A stretch of 64,000 nucleotides of DNA from the NCBI GenBank assembly GCA_913057235.1, contig CAJXNI010000012.1, positions 1-64,000 of the forward strand, given 5' to 3'. The notes beneath the pieces are model-generated. The model was not told where the DNA came from, did no database searches, and worked only from the letters and a program-made list of their open reading frames with translations. Source of the stretch: an uncultured Bacteroidota bacterium (GTDB lineage: Bacteria > Bacteroidota > Bacteroidia > Flavobacteriales > Schleiferiaceae). Below, one piece after another: positions 23,663-32,009 of this stretch. The position numbers and the translations under genes are program-made. Each line of letters opens with the position of its first letter. Positions within the stretch are counted from its first letter, which is position 1.

Positions 23663-26587
23663 TTAAAAACGGTAGCTGTAACTGATGGAAGCTTGAATAC
23701 CGGGTTCCCATTGCGAGAATATCTGATCTTGCGCCTGAAAGCCCACAAAAAAGCTTTCGCGAACATCGTTTAAAAGGTTCGCTACTTTCAGGCTTACGGT
23801 TTGGTTGTATTCTTCACCAAAACTAAAGCTACCGCTAACGTTCAAGCTGTGAAACATCTCGGTGTACACATCGGGGAATAAGCCCCCGCCTACAACTTCC
23901 AGGGTTCTACCTTTTACATTGTAGAAGGCTCCAATATTGTATTGCTTGCGCGGATTATCATAAATAAGACCCGCGTTTACCACATAAGGCGCCTGACCGG
24001 CCATGTCTCGCGTGTTTTCAACATTTTGCCCTACCTTCTCGTAGCGCTTGCGTGCGCTAAACTCCACCTCGGTCATATCAATTTGCGAATACACGTAGGT
24101 GAAATTACCGCTGAAAGAGAGGTTTTTAACGGCCTCGTTAATAAATCCCAGGCCTTTCGTGATTTCAAACTCGGCACCATACACCAAACCATCACCCACG
24201 TTACGGGGCTGAAACTCAGGGGTAGTTTGCGCTTCTGGAATACGCACCAATTCAATAGGGTCATTAAACGTTTTTACAAAGGCCGTTACTGAAATAATCT
24301 CACCCGGGTCCATGAAATACTCCCAGCGGAGGTCCATGTTGTTGATGCGGGTCTCGGTAAGATCACCTGCCCAAGAGCCTGGATACGGAAACAAGCCTCC
24401 GTTAAAGGTACGGTTGGTGGTAGGGTCTAAAATTTGGGCAAATGACAACTCCTTGAAAGAAGGACGGGCAATGGAGCGGAAATATGAAGCTCTTAAATTC
24501 TGGTTCTCATCAATCATATACACCAGGTTGGCACTGGGGAAAAGGTCTAAGGAGTTCAGCACCACGTCATTGTCTAAGGCGTCTTCCAAATCATCCGGAT
24601 CTGCCCCCTGCCCAATTTGCACGGCTGCGGTACCACTTCGACCGGTATGGCGTTGCACAAAATACTCTGCCCGCAAACCTATAATGGCCTTAAATCCTAA
24701 AACCGGAGTAAACTCATAGGAGGTGTAAGCCCCTAAATTATTGTTGTTAGATGAATACTGATTGGCATTGGGCGTACCAAACTGCTCTTGGTAGTACAGT
24801 GTCCCGTCCGGGAAGTAACGATCGCTAATTAAGACCTGGTTAGGGTCTCCTGAAAAATCGGGCTGCGACCCAAAGAATTGTAAGTCATAGTCTAAAATCT
24901 CGTAATCACGGTTTTTAAACACGTTGCTCAAACCAAATTTGAGCTTGGCCTCCCGTTCAAACAACTCCATATTACGCGTTACGTCAACCTTGCCTACGGC
25001 ATTAATTTCATCAAGGGTACGCCAGATTCTTTTGGGGTTACCCCCCTGGCCGGGGGCAAAAATAGAATCTCCGGTGGCGGCATCTATAGTAAAGGGAGTT
25101 CTACGCAAATCGGGCTCCACTATATTGGAAAGGGTGGGCGATACTTTCCACTCCACGTCCCATTTTTCATCTACCGAGTGGTGCTCACCAGCCAGCAATA
25201 AATTGGTAATCCCCCGCTGGTAGAATTCCAGGTTATTCACAAAAGCACGGTACCCTGAGGCGCCCACGGCAGCACCATCTTCATTATTATCAATGGCAAA
25301 TTGCGAAGCTACAGACTCTCCATTCTGCAAGTGCATTAGCGTTACGCGGTATTTGGATAATCCCGTTTTGTAGCTAAATCCGGCCAGACCGCCTAAAAGA
25401 ACATTGCGGCTGGCTTCTACCCCACGCTGAATGTTGGTATAAATTAACTCTGTGTCAATGGAATCTTTTGGACGGATGTATTCACCGTAAGTAACGTTAT
25501 CAAAAAACTCGGTTTCATTGCGGTAGGTAGCTGAAAAAATGTAAGCCCATTTGTCGCCATTTACTGTTGTGTACTGGTTACCCATAGATAGGCCCAGGTT
25601 AAAGTCCATTAAGCTGGTGTTTTGAGTAGCCCCAAGAGTGGTGTTAAAACTGCGCATGAAGTTGTTGATGTCATCATTGCTGTAAACATTAGGCGCCAAT
25701 GGGCTGGGAATAGGCGCAGACTCTGCACCGTCTGGTAAGGCCCTGGCGCCACCGTCAAAGCCTAAAGCATCGGTACCGGAACCGTCATAACTAATGTAGT
25801 TAGAGTTGAAGTGCATGTTGGGATTGTAACCCACACCGGCCGATACCTTAAATATTTTATTGGTAGGAAAGTCTTTAGTTTCAATATTCACCAATCCTCC
25901 GGCAAAATCAGCGGGCAACTCCGCCAAACCGGTTTTTAGGATGGTCATGTTGGATATTAGATTGGTTGGGAAAATGTCAATTTGAATGGCATTTCTATCA
26001 GGATCTAAGCCTGGAATATCTACCCCGTTTAACATGGTTTTGGTGTAGCGGTCTCCTAAACCCCGCACGTACACATATTTGCCACCTTCTACTGATACAC
26101 CGGTAACCCGCTTGGCCGCATCACCGGCATCGGAATCGCCAATTTTTTGGAGTTTGGCCGAAGAAATACCGTCAATCATGTTGGCCGATTTCCGCTTGGC
26201 GGTTACCATGGCCGCCTCGGTATTGCGCACCGCTTCAGCGGTAACCGTAACGGCACCCAGCTCATTAGTGGCGGGTTTCACCACAATATCGCCTACGGCT
26301 GTAACTTCACCTGCCTGCACTAATACTCCACTTACGGTAGTAGACTGCATCCCTATAAAAGAAATCTCTAAGTTGTAGGTACCGGGGTCTGCTTTAATTT
26401 CAAATAATCCATCAAAGTCTGTGGTGGCACCTTGAGTTGTTCCCTTAAGCACTGCGTTAGCAGCAAATAAAGGCTCTCCGGTTTCACCGTCAATAACCTT
26501 ACCTCTAACTGTACCTTTCTGAGCCTGTGCCCCAAAGGTTAAAAAAGCCGCTACTGCAAGAAAAAATAGCTTTGTGAAGTTAGACAT
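23663..26587 (-). CDS. TonB-dependent outer membrane receptor
   Basis: 974 aa from the ATG at 26587 (MSNFTKLFFLAVAAFLTFG..., a clear signal peptide); the frame runs on upstream without one. Residues ~25-105 form a carboxypeptidase-regulatory-like beta sandwich typical of Bacteroidota receptors. A plug domain follows (RVTGVSVEGGKYVYVRGLG, and LPADFAGGLVNIETKDFP), then a large C-terminal barrel ending in a terminal Phe (SISYSYRF). It is not paired with a SusD. It lies between the beta-helix lipoprotein gene (upstream on the same strand) and the large T9SS gene, next to phoB-phoR-like genes, so uptake of a phosphate-containing ligand is inferred. The hairpin at 26640-26672 stands between it and the lipoprotein gene. 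Confidence 0.92.
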   Translation of the reverse strand: MSNFTKLFFLAVAAFLTFGAQAQKGTVRGKVIDGETGEPLFAANAVLKGTTQGATTDFDGLFEIKADPGTYNLEISFIGMQSTTVSGVLVQAGEVTAVGDIVVKPATNELGAVTVTAEAVRNTEAAMVTAKRKSANMIDGISSAKLQKIGDSDAGDAAKRVTGVSVEGGKYVYVRGLGDRYTKTMLNGVDIPGLDPDRNAIQIDIFPTNLISNMTILKTGLAELPADFAGGLVNIETKDFPTNKIFKVSAGVGYNPNMHFNSNYISYDGSGTDALGFDGGARALPDGAESAPIPSPLAPNVYSNDDINNFMRSFNTTLGATQNTSLMDFNLGLSMGNQYTTVNGDKWAYIFSATYRNETEFFDNVTYGEYIRPKDSIDTELIYTNIQRGVEASRNVLLGGLAGFSYKTGLSKYRVTLMHLQNGESVASQFAIDNNEDGAAVGASGYRAFVNNLEFYQRGITNLLLAGEHHSVDEKWDVEWKVSPTLSNIVEPDLRRTPFTIDAATGDSIFAPGQGGNPKRIWRTLDEINAVGKVDVTRNMELFEREAKLKFGLSNVFKNRDYEILDYDLQFFGSQPDFSGDPNQVLISDRYFPDGTLYYQEQFGTPNANQYSSNNNNLGAYTSYEFTPVLGFKAIIGLRAEYFVQRHTGRSGTAAVQIGQGADPDDLEDALDNDVVLNSLDLFPSANLVYMIDENQNLRASYFRSIARPSFKELSFAQILDPTTNRTFNGGLFPYPGSWAGDLTETRINNMDLRWEYFMDPGEIISVTAFVKTFNDPIELVRIPEAQTTPEFQPRNVGDGLVYGAEFEITKGLGFINEAVKNLSFSGNFTYVYSQIDMTEVEFSARKRYEKVGQNVENTRDMAGQAPYVVNAGLIYDNPRKQYNIGAFYNVKGRTLEVVGGGLFPDVYTEMFHSLNVSGSFSFGEEYNQTVSLKVANLLNDVRESFFVGFQAQDQIFSQWEPGIQASISYSYRF

Positions 26588-26639
26588 GATCTGTGCGTTT
26601 AAATGAAGAATTGAATGTGGCTTGTTTTGATAGACAAAA

Positions 26640-26672
26640 AAAACTTGCCCCTTAAAGACAGAGGCAAGTTTT
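26640..26672 (-). terminator. Rho-independent terminator or attenuator between the lipoprotein and TonB-receptor genes
   Basis: A 10-bp stem (AAAACTTGCC with GGCAAGTTTT) with a 13-base loop and an uninterrupted U-tract on the minus strand. I found no strong promoter between it and the receptor ATG, so partial read-through may set receptor levels relative to the lipoprotein. Confidence 0.75.
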
Positions 26673-26694
26673 CTAAAAATGTATTTGCTAAAAA

Positions 26695-27933
26695 TTAGAG
26701 TCCAATAGTACCTAAGGCACCTGATTGTCTGGCCCAAGTCCAGCTAAAAGCACCTAGGTCTACGTTACCAGGAAGTGAAGATGCTTCCATGATAGCATTA
26801 GGCACATTATCATTTGGATTGAACATGTCAGCAAGAGACTGAGAACCTAACTCAATAGTAATGTTAGCGGTGTTGCAATTTTGATCACCACCCCAAGACT
26901 CAAAAGGATCAAACTCTTCGTCATCATCAGTAGTAGCAGGATCATCTGCAATGTATACGTAGTCATTCTGGATACCAAAGAAGTGAATGTTAGTAAGACC
27001 AGCATTGGTACCACCGTCCCAGTCAATTAGGTGATCAATGCCTCCACCAGCGTAAACCACACCGTTGTTGAAAGAGTGACATCCGCGGTTAATGTTGCCC
27101 TCAGGACCATCTAGTTCAAAGGCTGAACCACCATCAGGAGTTACCACTACAAAGTTTTCGCAAGTACCAATCCAGTCTTGATCAGTATCTAAAGCGTCAT
27201 CACCAGAGTTCCACACTAAGGCATTGGTAATATTTACATCACCACCGTACCACTCGATACCATCGTCTTGGTTAGCTACAACCTCAATGTTGTTAATGGT
27301 TGTACCAGAACCAACACCACCTAAAGAAAGACCGTTAATTTCATTACCCGCGCCAATGTTGGTACCACCGTGGCGAATAGATACGTAGGTGAACACACCT
27401 GAGCTGTGCGTATCTTCTGAACCTCCGTAAAGACCGTTGGCGTCAGAGGTAGGAATACCCTCAATTTGCACCTCTGGCTCAGAAGCAGAAATGGTAGCTT
27501 TTCCTAGAATAAGCACACCACCCCAAAGACCGTTGTTTTGAGGGTCCATGTTAGGGCTCTCAATTTCACCAGGCTGAATGTTATCAGCAACTGATGTAAA
27601 GATGATGGGCTCAGCAGCAGTACCTTCAGCCATGATCATACCTTCACGGGCAATCATAAGGGCAGAAGCAAACTGACCGGCTCCAGGAGCACCTTTAATA
27701 ATAGTACCGGGCTCAATGGTTAAGGTAGCGCCACCGGTTACGGTAACACGGCCATCTAAACGGTAAATATTATTGGCCGTCCAGGTTTCATCAGCGGTGA
27801 TTTCGCCTGTTACAGACACTACATTGGCTCCAGTAGAACCACCCCCGTTGTTGTTTTCTTCCTCATCATCGCATGAGGTTAATGCGAATACTGCCGCTGC
27901 GCTGTACAGTAAAAGTGATTTTAATTTTTTCAT
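26695..27933 (-). CDS. Secreted lipoprotein with right-handed beta-helix-like repeats
   Basis: 412 aa. The signal peptide ends in the lipobox ALTSC (Cys21) followed by an acidic, Asn/Gly-rich linker (~22-36). The body shows repeating strand-turn patterns such as GGATLTIEPGTIIKGAPG, NNIEVVANQDDGIEWYGGDVNITNALVWNSGDDALDT, consistent with a parallel beta-helix, with many Asp-rich loops that could bind calcium. No catalytic motif recognised. It is the first gene of the minus-strand group behind a candidate Pho-type box, and is followed by a terminator and then the TonB-dependent receptor, so it is probably the receptor's surface partner. Function inferred only from context. Confidence 0.72.
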   Translation of the reverse strand: MKKLKSLLLYSAAAVFALTSCDDEEENNNGGGSTGANVVSVTGEITADETWTANNIYRLDGRVTVTGGATLTIEPGTIIKGAPGAGQFASALMIAREGMIMAEGTAAEPIIFTSVADNIQPGEIESPNMDPQNNGLWGGVLILGKATISASEPEVQIEGIPTSDANGLYGGSEDTHSSGVFTYVSIRHGGTNIGAGNEINGLSLGGVGSGTTINNIEVVANQDDGIEWYGGDVNITNALVWNSGDDALDTDQDWIGTCENFVVVTPDGGSAFELDGPEGNINRGCHSFNNGVVYAGGGIDHLIDWDGGTNAGLTNIHFFGIQNDYVYIADDPATTDDDEEFDPFESWGGDQNCNTANITIELGSQSLADMFNPNDNVPNAIMEASSLPGNVDLGAFSWTWARQSGALGTIGL

Positions 27934-27985
27934 TGTAAAGTGAATTTGTGCGTTTTGAATTCGGGGGCAAAGAAAGAGCGGCCTT

Positions 27986-28002
27986 GTTAAGGAAGCGTTA
28001 AG
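27986..28002 (-). promoter_or_regulatory. Candidate Pho-type box of the lipoprotein/receptor operon
   Basis: On the minus strand: CTTAAC, five bases (GCTTC), CTTAAC, an exact 11-bp direct repeat. It lies 10 bases upstream of a near-consensus -7 element (TTTCTTTG, 27968-27975), so it covers the -35 region, the position expected for a PhoB-type activator. Confidence 0.6.
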
Positions 28003-28088
28003 TTAATTTAAACATTACTAAAGCCTTTTTAATCTCCGCCTAAATCAAAAGCCTGGCTCAAAAAAACTTAAAACCAGCAAAGTAGAGG

Positions 28089-28136
28089 TTAACAGGGGCT
28101 TAACATATTTAAAGCTGCATTAACCTTTTGTTAAGA
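28089..28136 (+). promoter_or_regulatory. Two tandem candidate Pho-type boxes upstream of the phoB-like gene
   Basis: 28089-28105 is TTAACA, GGGGC, TTAACA, an exact 11-bp repeat; 28120-28136 is TTAACC, TTTTG, TTAAGA, again 11-bp spaced. The two pairs are 31 bp apart, about three helical turns. A near-consensus -7 element (TATTTTTA, 28162-28169) follows. This is consistent with autoregulation by the adjacent response regulator. Confidence 0.6.
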
Positions 28137-28192
28137 CAGCTTCCTTCAAAAGCTTTAATACTATTTTTACCGCGCAGATAATTAAAAGCCCC

Positions 28193-28876
28193 ATGAAAAA
28201 CGGCAATTACACTTTATTACTGGTAGATGATGAACCCGATATTCTAGAGTTTGTAGGCTACAACCTCCGTAAAGAAGGTTTTAAGGTACTTACGGCCAAC
28301 AATGGTCAAGAGGGCCTAAAAATTGCCCGTAAGGAAAAACCTGAATTAATTCTCTTAGACGTAATGATGCCCGGCATGGATGGCATTGAAACGTGTGATG
28401 AAATCCGCAAGAGCTCAGATCTTGAAGATACGCTGATTGCCTTTTTAACTGCACGTGGCGAAGACTATTCACAAGTGGCAGGCTTTGATGCCGGAGCCGA
28501 TGATTACATTACCAAGCCTATAAAACCCAAGGTGCTTATCAGTCGCATTAAGGCACTTTTAAGGCGCTATGGGCAAAATAAAAAAGGGCGGTCTACGCAG
28601 GAATTTGGTGAGGTCAGCATAGACTTAGACAAGTACCAGGTTCGTTACCGCGATAAAAAATTAGATCTGCCGCGAAAAGAGTTTGAACTGCTCACCCTAC
28701 TCACCTCCCGCCCCGGCAAAGTTTTTCACCGCGATGAAATTCTGGACAAAATTTGGGGTAATGAAGTAGTGGTGGGTGGCCGCACCATTGATGTTCACAT
28801 CCGTAAGCTGCGGGAAAAAATTGGCGACCGTTACATTAAAACGGTAAAAGGGGTAGGTTATAAATTTGACGCATAA
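28193..28876 (+). CDS. phoB: OmpR/PhoB-family response regulator
   Basis: 227 aa. Receiver domain ~1-123: acidic pocket VDDEPD, phospho-acceptor Asp56 (LILLDVMMPG), then AFLTARGE and YITKPIK at the conserved Thr and Lys positions. The C-terminal winged helix (~130-227) has GGRTIDVHIRKLREKIGD and the final KTVKGVGYKF of OmpR-type regulators. It is followed by a histidine kinase after 15 bases and preceded by 11-bp-period repeats of the PhoP-box type. I give it the phoB name from this context: cofactor-free Pho control of the receptor, lipoprotein and T9SS genes is inference. A generic OmpR-type regulator is the alternative. Confidence 0.85.
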   Translation: MKNGNYTLLLVDDEPDILEFVGYNLRKEGFKVLTANNGQEGLKIARKEKPELILLDVMMPGMDGIETCDEIRKSSDLEDTLIAFLTARGEDYSQVAGFDAGADDYITKPIKPKVLISRIKALLRRYGQNKKGRSTQEFGEVSIDLDKYQVRYRDKKLDLPRKEFELLTLLTSRPGKVFHRDEILDKIWGNEVVVGGRTIDVHIRKLREKIGDRYIKTVKGVGYKFDA

Positions 28877-28891
28877 AGCTATCTTGCGCTT

Positions 28892-29938
28892 ATGCGTCTG
28901 GAAAAACCGCAAATAATTGCCCTCTCCCTCAGCACCTTTTTGGCTGTTTGCATCATAGGACTGCTAACTATCCTGCAGGTTTTCTTTCAAGTTCCGTTAG
29001 GGCCATTACTAATAGCCGGCACTGCTCTGGTCAGTTTCTTGATTTTTTTTTTCACCATCCGGTTTACCGTAGAAGAGTTTATTTACCAAAAGGTAAAACT
29101 CATTTACAAGAATATTCATGAGCTTAAAGTAGGCAGTGAAAATGAAGAGAACGAGGTGGTGCGCAGCAGCGATTTAGACATGGTTACCCGCGAGGTGGCC
29201 GAATGGGCCGATGAAAGACGCAACGAAATTAAAGAGTTACGCGCCCGTGAAGATTTCAGACGGGAATTCATTGGCAACATTTCCCATGAGCTAAAAACCC
29301 CCATATTCAACATTCAAGGTTACATGCTTACCTTGCTAGATGGGGCTTTGGATGATGAAGAAATCAATCGTAAATACCTTAAACGGGCCAACAAATCGGT
29401 AGATCGCATGATTGCCATTATTGACGATTTAGAAGTAATTGCTGACCTGGAGGGCAACCGCGTACAACTCAATTTAAAGCAGTACGACCTGGTGGAGCAG
29501 GTAGAAGATGTTTTTGAACTGCTGGAAGACAAGGCCAAAAAGAAACACATTAAACTAAAGTTAAAACCACTGGGCGATAAACCCGTGCGGGTGCAAGCCG
29601 ATCAAGCCAAAATTGAGCAAGTACTTATTAACCTAATTAGCAATGCCATTAAATACGGCAATGACAAGGGAAAAGTAGAAGTGGCCTTTTTTGATATGGC
29701 CGATAAATACCTCATTGAAGTAAATGACGATGGCCTGGGCATACCGGAGGAGGATTTACCCCGCGTTTTTGAACGATTTTACCGGGTAGATAAAAGCCGC
29801 TCGCGCGAAGCGGGGGGTACCGGCTTAGGACTCTCCATTGTAAAACACATATTAGAAGCGCACAAGCAGGCTATTAACGTACGAAGCAGTGAAGATGCAG
29901 GCTCAACCTTCTCTTTTACCCTCAAAAAGGCCAAATAA
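28892..29938 (+). CDS. phoR: PhoR-like sensor histidine kinase
   Basis: 348 aa. Two TM segments (~9-28 and ~37-55) with a very short loop, so no real periplasmic sensor domain, as in PhoR kinases that sense through partner proteins. HisKA H-box with His132 in GNISHELKTPIFNIQG; HATPase with the N-box VLINLISNAIKYG, G1 DDGLGIP, F-box VFERFYRVDKSRS and G2 GGTGLGLSIVKH. It lies 15 bases after the response regulator. Its last 36 bases overlap the convergent glycosyltransferase gene, which is unusual for two full-length coding genes. The Pho role is inferred from the neighbours. Confidence 0.85.
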   Translation: MRLEKPQIIALSLSTFLAVCIIGLLTILQVFFQVPLGPLLIAGTALVSFLIFFFTIRFTVEEFIYQKVKLIYKNIHELKVGSENEENEVVRSSDLDMVTREVAEWADERRNEIKELRAREDFRREFIGNISHELKTPIFNIQGYMLTLLDGALDDEEINRKYLKRANKSVDRMIAIIDDLEVIADLEGNRVQLNLKQYDLVEQVEDVFELLEDKAKKKHIKLKLKPLGDKPVRVQADQAKIEQVLINLISNAIKYGNDKGKVEVAFFDMADKYLIEVNDDGLGIPEEDLPRVFERFYRVDKSRSREAGGTGLGLSIVKHILEAHKQAINVRSSEDAGSTFSFTLKKAK

Positions 29939-30961
29939 TTTAGACCACTGATTATCCGGAGCAGGTTCTAAGAAGCGACCAGGCTTACGCAGTGCCTCCT
30001 CACACAAAGCTTTCAAATTCAAGGTGTTTTGCTGGCCTATGGCATATTTTGTTTGGTGAGTCTTGGCCAAAAACTCTTGCTCGCCCTGTCCGGGGGTGGG
30101 AATTAACACCGCCTTTGTTCCCAACGCGGCATAATCCATTATACTGCTATAGCCGCTGCGGCTAATCACCACCTGGGCGCGCTGCAATAGTTTTTGCAGG
30201 TCGGCACTGCTTAAACGGCCGTGTACGGTTATTGCCTCTTGGGGCGATGGTGTGGGGTTTTCCACACCAGTAACCAGGTGAAAACGAGGGCCCGGCCAGG
30301 CCTGCATAGCTGTGCGTATTGCCTGATCCAAGAGGGTCCTTTGTGGTTCTGGGCCACTTAAAATAGCCACAATCTCTCGTGTTCTAGTACCTGTTAGCCT
30401 GGTAAAGCGCGACAAGTTACCCGTAAACTGAAGCTTGTTTTTGCAGGAAATTGGGGCCTGACTAAGGCCAGCACTAAGCGTACGTTCCGGCCCATCTGGA
30501 ATCCATAGCGCTGAGAACTTTTGGTAATACCGTTGGTGCGCCCATCGCGCGAAAGCGGCACCGTACCTTACCGGTACCTGCAACTGGTGCGTAAGATAGG
30601 CGCTGGGCACCGCGGCATGAAAAAACCCCAGGCGATTATCTGAGATGAGGCCGGTAAAACCATGCCTTTTGTAAAACCGCGCCACCAGCTGATTTTCCTT
30701 TTGGGCTACGTAAGCCAACCTGGGCAACTGACTCAGTAATTTGGGCAACTGATGCCGGCCCCGCGCATACCGCACTTTGTAACCGGGCAGCCGCAAAACA
30801 CTTAGCTGCGGAAATTCCCCTTGCAACCATTCCAGCGCTTCACCGTCACTTGCCAAGGTGACTTCAAACCCATGTTGGAGAAGCTGGTCTATTATTGGTT
30901 TGCTGCGGGTGGCGTGCCCCAGACCCCAGTTTAAAACCCCGTATAAAATATGACCCTTCAT
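29903..30961 (-). CDS. GT-B glycosyltransferase-like protein
   Basis: 352 aa from the ATG at 30961, chosen because GHILYGVLNWGLGHATRSKPI, the N-terminal nucleotide-sugar glycosyltransferase pattern (GxGHATR), follows directly. The C-terminal half has RAQVVISRSGYSSIMDYAALGTKAVLIPTPGQGEQEF, the MurG/UGT-like donor-binding segment. This branch is often annotated as glycosyl transferase or conserved hypothetical. The acceptor is unknown. It is divergent from trmB (41 bases between start codons) and its 3' end overlaps the phoR-like gene by 36 bases. Confidence 0.82.
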   Translation of the reverse strand: MKGHILYGVLNWGLGHATRSKPIIDQLLQHGFEVTLASDGEALEWLQGEFPQLSVLRLPGYKVRYARGRHQLPKLLSQLPRLAYVAQKENQLVARFYKRHGFTGLISDNRLGFFHAAVPSAYLTHQLQVPVRYGAAFARWAHQRYYQKFSALWIPDGPERTLSAGLSQAPISCKNKLQFTGNLSRFTRLTGTRTREIVAILSGPEPQRTLLDQAIRTAMQAWPGPRFHLVTGVENPTPSPQEAITVHGRLSSADLQKLLQRAQVVISRSGYSSIMDYAALGTKAVLIPTPGQGEQEFLAKTHQTKYAIGQQNTLNLKALCEEALRKPGRFLEPAPDNQWSKLFGLFEGKREG

Positions 30962-30990
30962 AAAAGGCCAAGTTGCAGAAAACAATCCGT

Positions 30991-30998
30991 TATTTTTG
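30991..30998 (+). promoter_or_regulatory. -7 promoter element, near-leaderless, for trmB
   Basis: TATTTTTG, an exact TAnnTTTG match, with only 4 bases before the ATG at 31003. A TTG sits 15 bases upstream of it. The expected transcript would be leaderless or nearly so, which also fixes the start at 31003. Confidence 0.65.
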
Positions 30999-31002
30999 CG
31001 CC

Positions 31003-31677
31003 ATGGCTCGAAAAAAATTAGCGCGCTTTAAAGAAAATGCGCAGTACCCACATGTAATTGAACCCAGTCGTGAGCAGGTGCTGGCCGGCTTTAGGCAGAA
31101 AGGAAAATGGCATGAGCTCTTTAAAAATGATAAGCCCATTGTTTTAGAGCTGGGTTGCGGCAAAGGAGAGTATACCGTGGCTTTAGCCCGAAAATACCCC
31201 GATGCGAATTTTATTGGCATAGACATAAAAGGCGCCCGCATCTGGTACGGAGCCACCACCGTGGCCGAAGAAAAACTACCCAATGCGGCCTTTTTACGCA
31301 CCCAAATTGAATTGATTCATCATTGTTTTGCACCTGGCGAAGTAGCTGAGATTTGGATCACCTTCCCTGACCCACAGATAAAAATAAGCCGCACCAAACA
31401 CCGCCTTACCCACCCTGAGTTTTTAGAGCGGTACCAGCAGATTTTAGCGAAAGATGGTTTGGTACACTTGAAAACCGATAGCGCTTTTTTACACGGCTAC
31501 ACCCAAGCTATTTTGCAAAGTTTAAACTACCCCATTTTAGAAGGCTATTTTGACATTGACTTGCAGATGGCCCATCAGCCTGAGCATGTATTGCATACGG
31601 TGCGCACCCATTATGAACAGCTCTTTAGAGAAAAGGGAGCCAAAATAACCTACTTAAAGTTTCAGCTTGAAAAATGA
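31003..31677 (+). CDS. trmB: tRNA (guanosine(46)-N7)-methyltransferase
   Basis: 224 aa. The SAM-binding motif LELGCGKGEYTV, the FIGIDIKGARIW strand, and the family signature ITFPDPQIKISRTKHRL (with the TrmB-type PDPxxKxRHxxR pattern, slightly altered) are present. It methylates G46 in the tRNA variable loop. The start is set by the promoter 4 bases upstream; a longer frame would begin inside or ahead of it. The 3' end overlaps the ATL gene by 11 bases, and rsmI follows, making a small nucleic-acid-modification operon. Confidence 0.93.
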   Translation: MARKKLARFKENAQYPHVIEPSREQVLAGFRQKGKWHELFKNDKPIVLELGCGKGEYTVALARKYPDANFIGIDIKGARIWYGATTVAEEKLPNAAFLRTQIELIHHCFAPGEVAEIWITFPDPQIKISRTKHRLTHPEFLERYQQILAKDGLVHLKTDSAFLHGYTQAILQSLNYPILEGYFDIDLQMAHQPEHVLHTVRTHYEQLFREKGAKITYLKFQLEK

Positions 31678-32005
31678 TTTTTACCAACGCGTGTATGCCG
31701 TAGTGGCCCAAATCCCTTTTGGCCGGGTCACCAGTTACGGGGCTATTGCCCGATTTTTAGGAGCCGCCAAAAGTAGTCGCATGGTGGGCTATGCTTTAAA
31801 AAATAGTTTGAGCCTGCAAAACCTTCCGGCCCACCGGGTACTTAACCGCCAGGGACTTCTTACCGGCAAGCACTATTTTGGCGGTAGCACGGTAATGCAA
31901 GACTTGCTGGAGGGCGAAGGACTGAAGGTGGTGAAAGACCAGGTACAGGGTTTTGAGCAGCATTTTTGGGACCCGGCAGAGCACTTAAACCCCAATCAAT
32001 TTTAA
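31667..32005 (+). CDS. Alkyltransferase-like protein (MGMT fold without the acceptor Cys)
   Basis: 112 aa, a single C-terminal MGMT/Ogt domain. IPFGRVTSYGAIAR is the helical DNA-binding segment and RMVGYALKNS carries the arginine finger. At the acceptor site the usual PCHR reads PAHR (Ala55), so it cannot accept alkyl groups. This is the ATL family, which binds O6-alkylguanine and flags it for nucleotide excision repair. The start is TTG at 31667, overlapping trmB by 11 bases. rsmI starts 4 bases later. Confidence 0.9.
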   Translation: MKNDFYQRVYAVVAQIPFGRVTSYGAIARFLGAAKSSRMVGYALKNSLSLQNLPAHRVLNRQGLLTGKHYFGGSTVMQDLLEGEGLKVVKDQVQGFEQHFWDPAEHLNPNQF

Positions 32006-32009
32006 AGGT

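Noticed and set aside
26588-26737. A longer N-terminus of the TonB receptor
   Set aside because: The upstream residues are not signal-like and the frame crosses the terminator; a good signal peptide starts at 26587.
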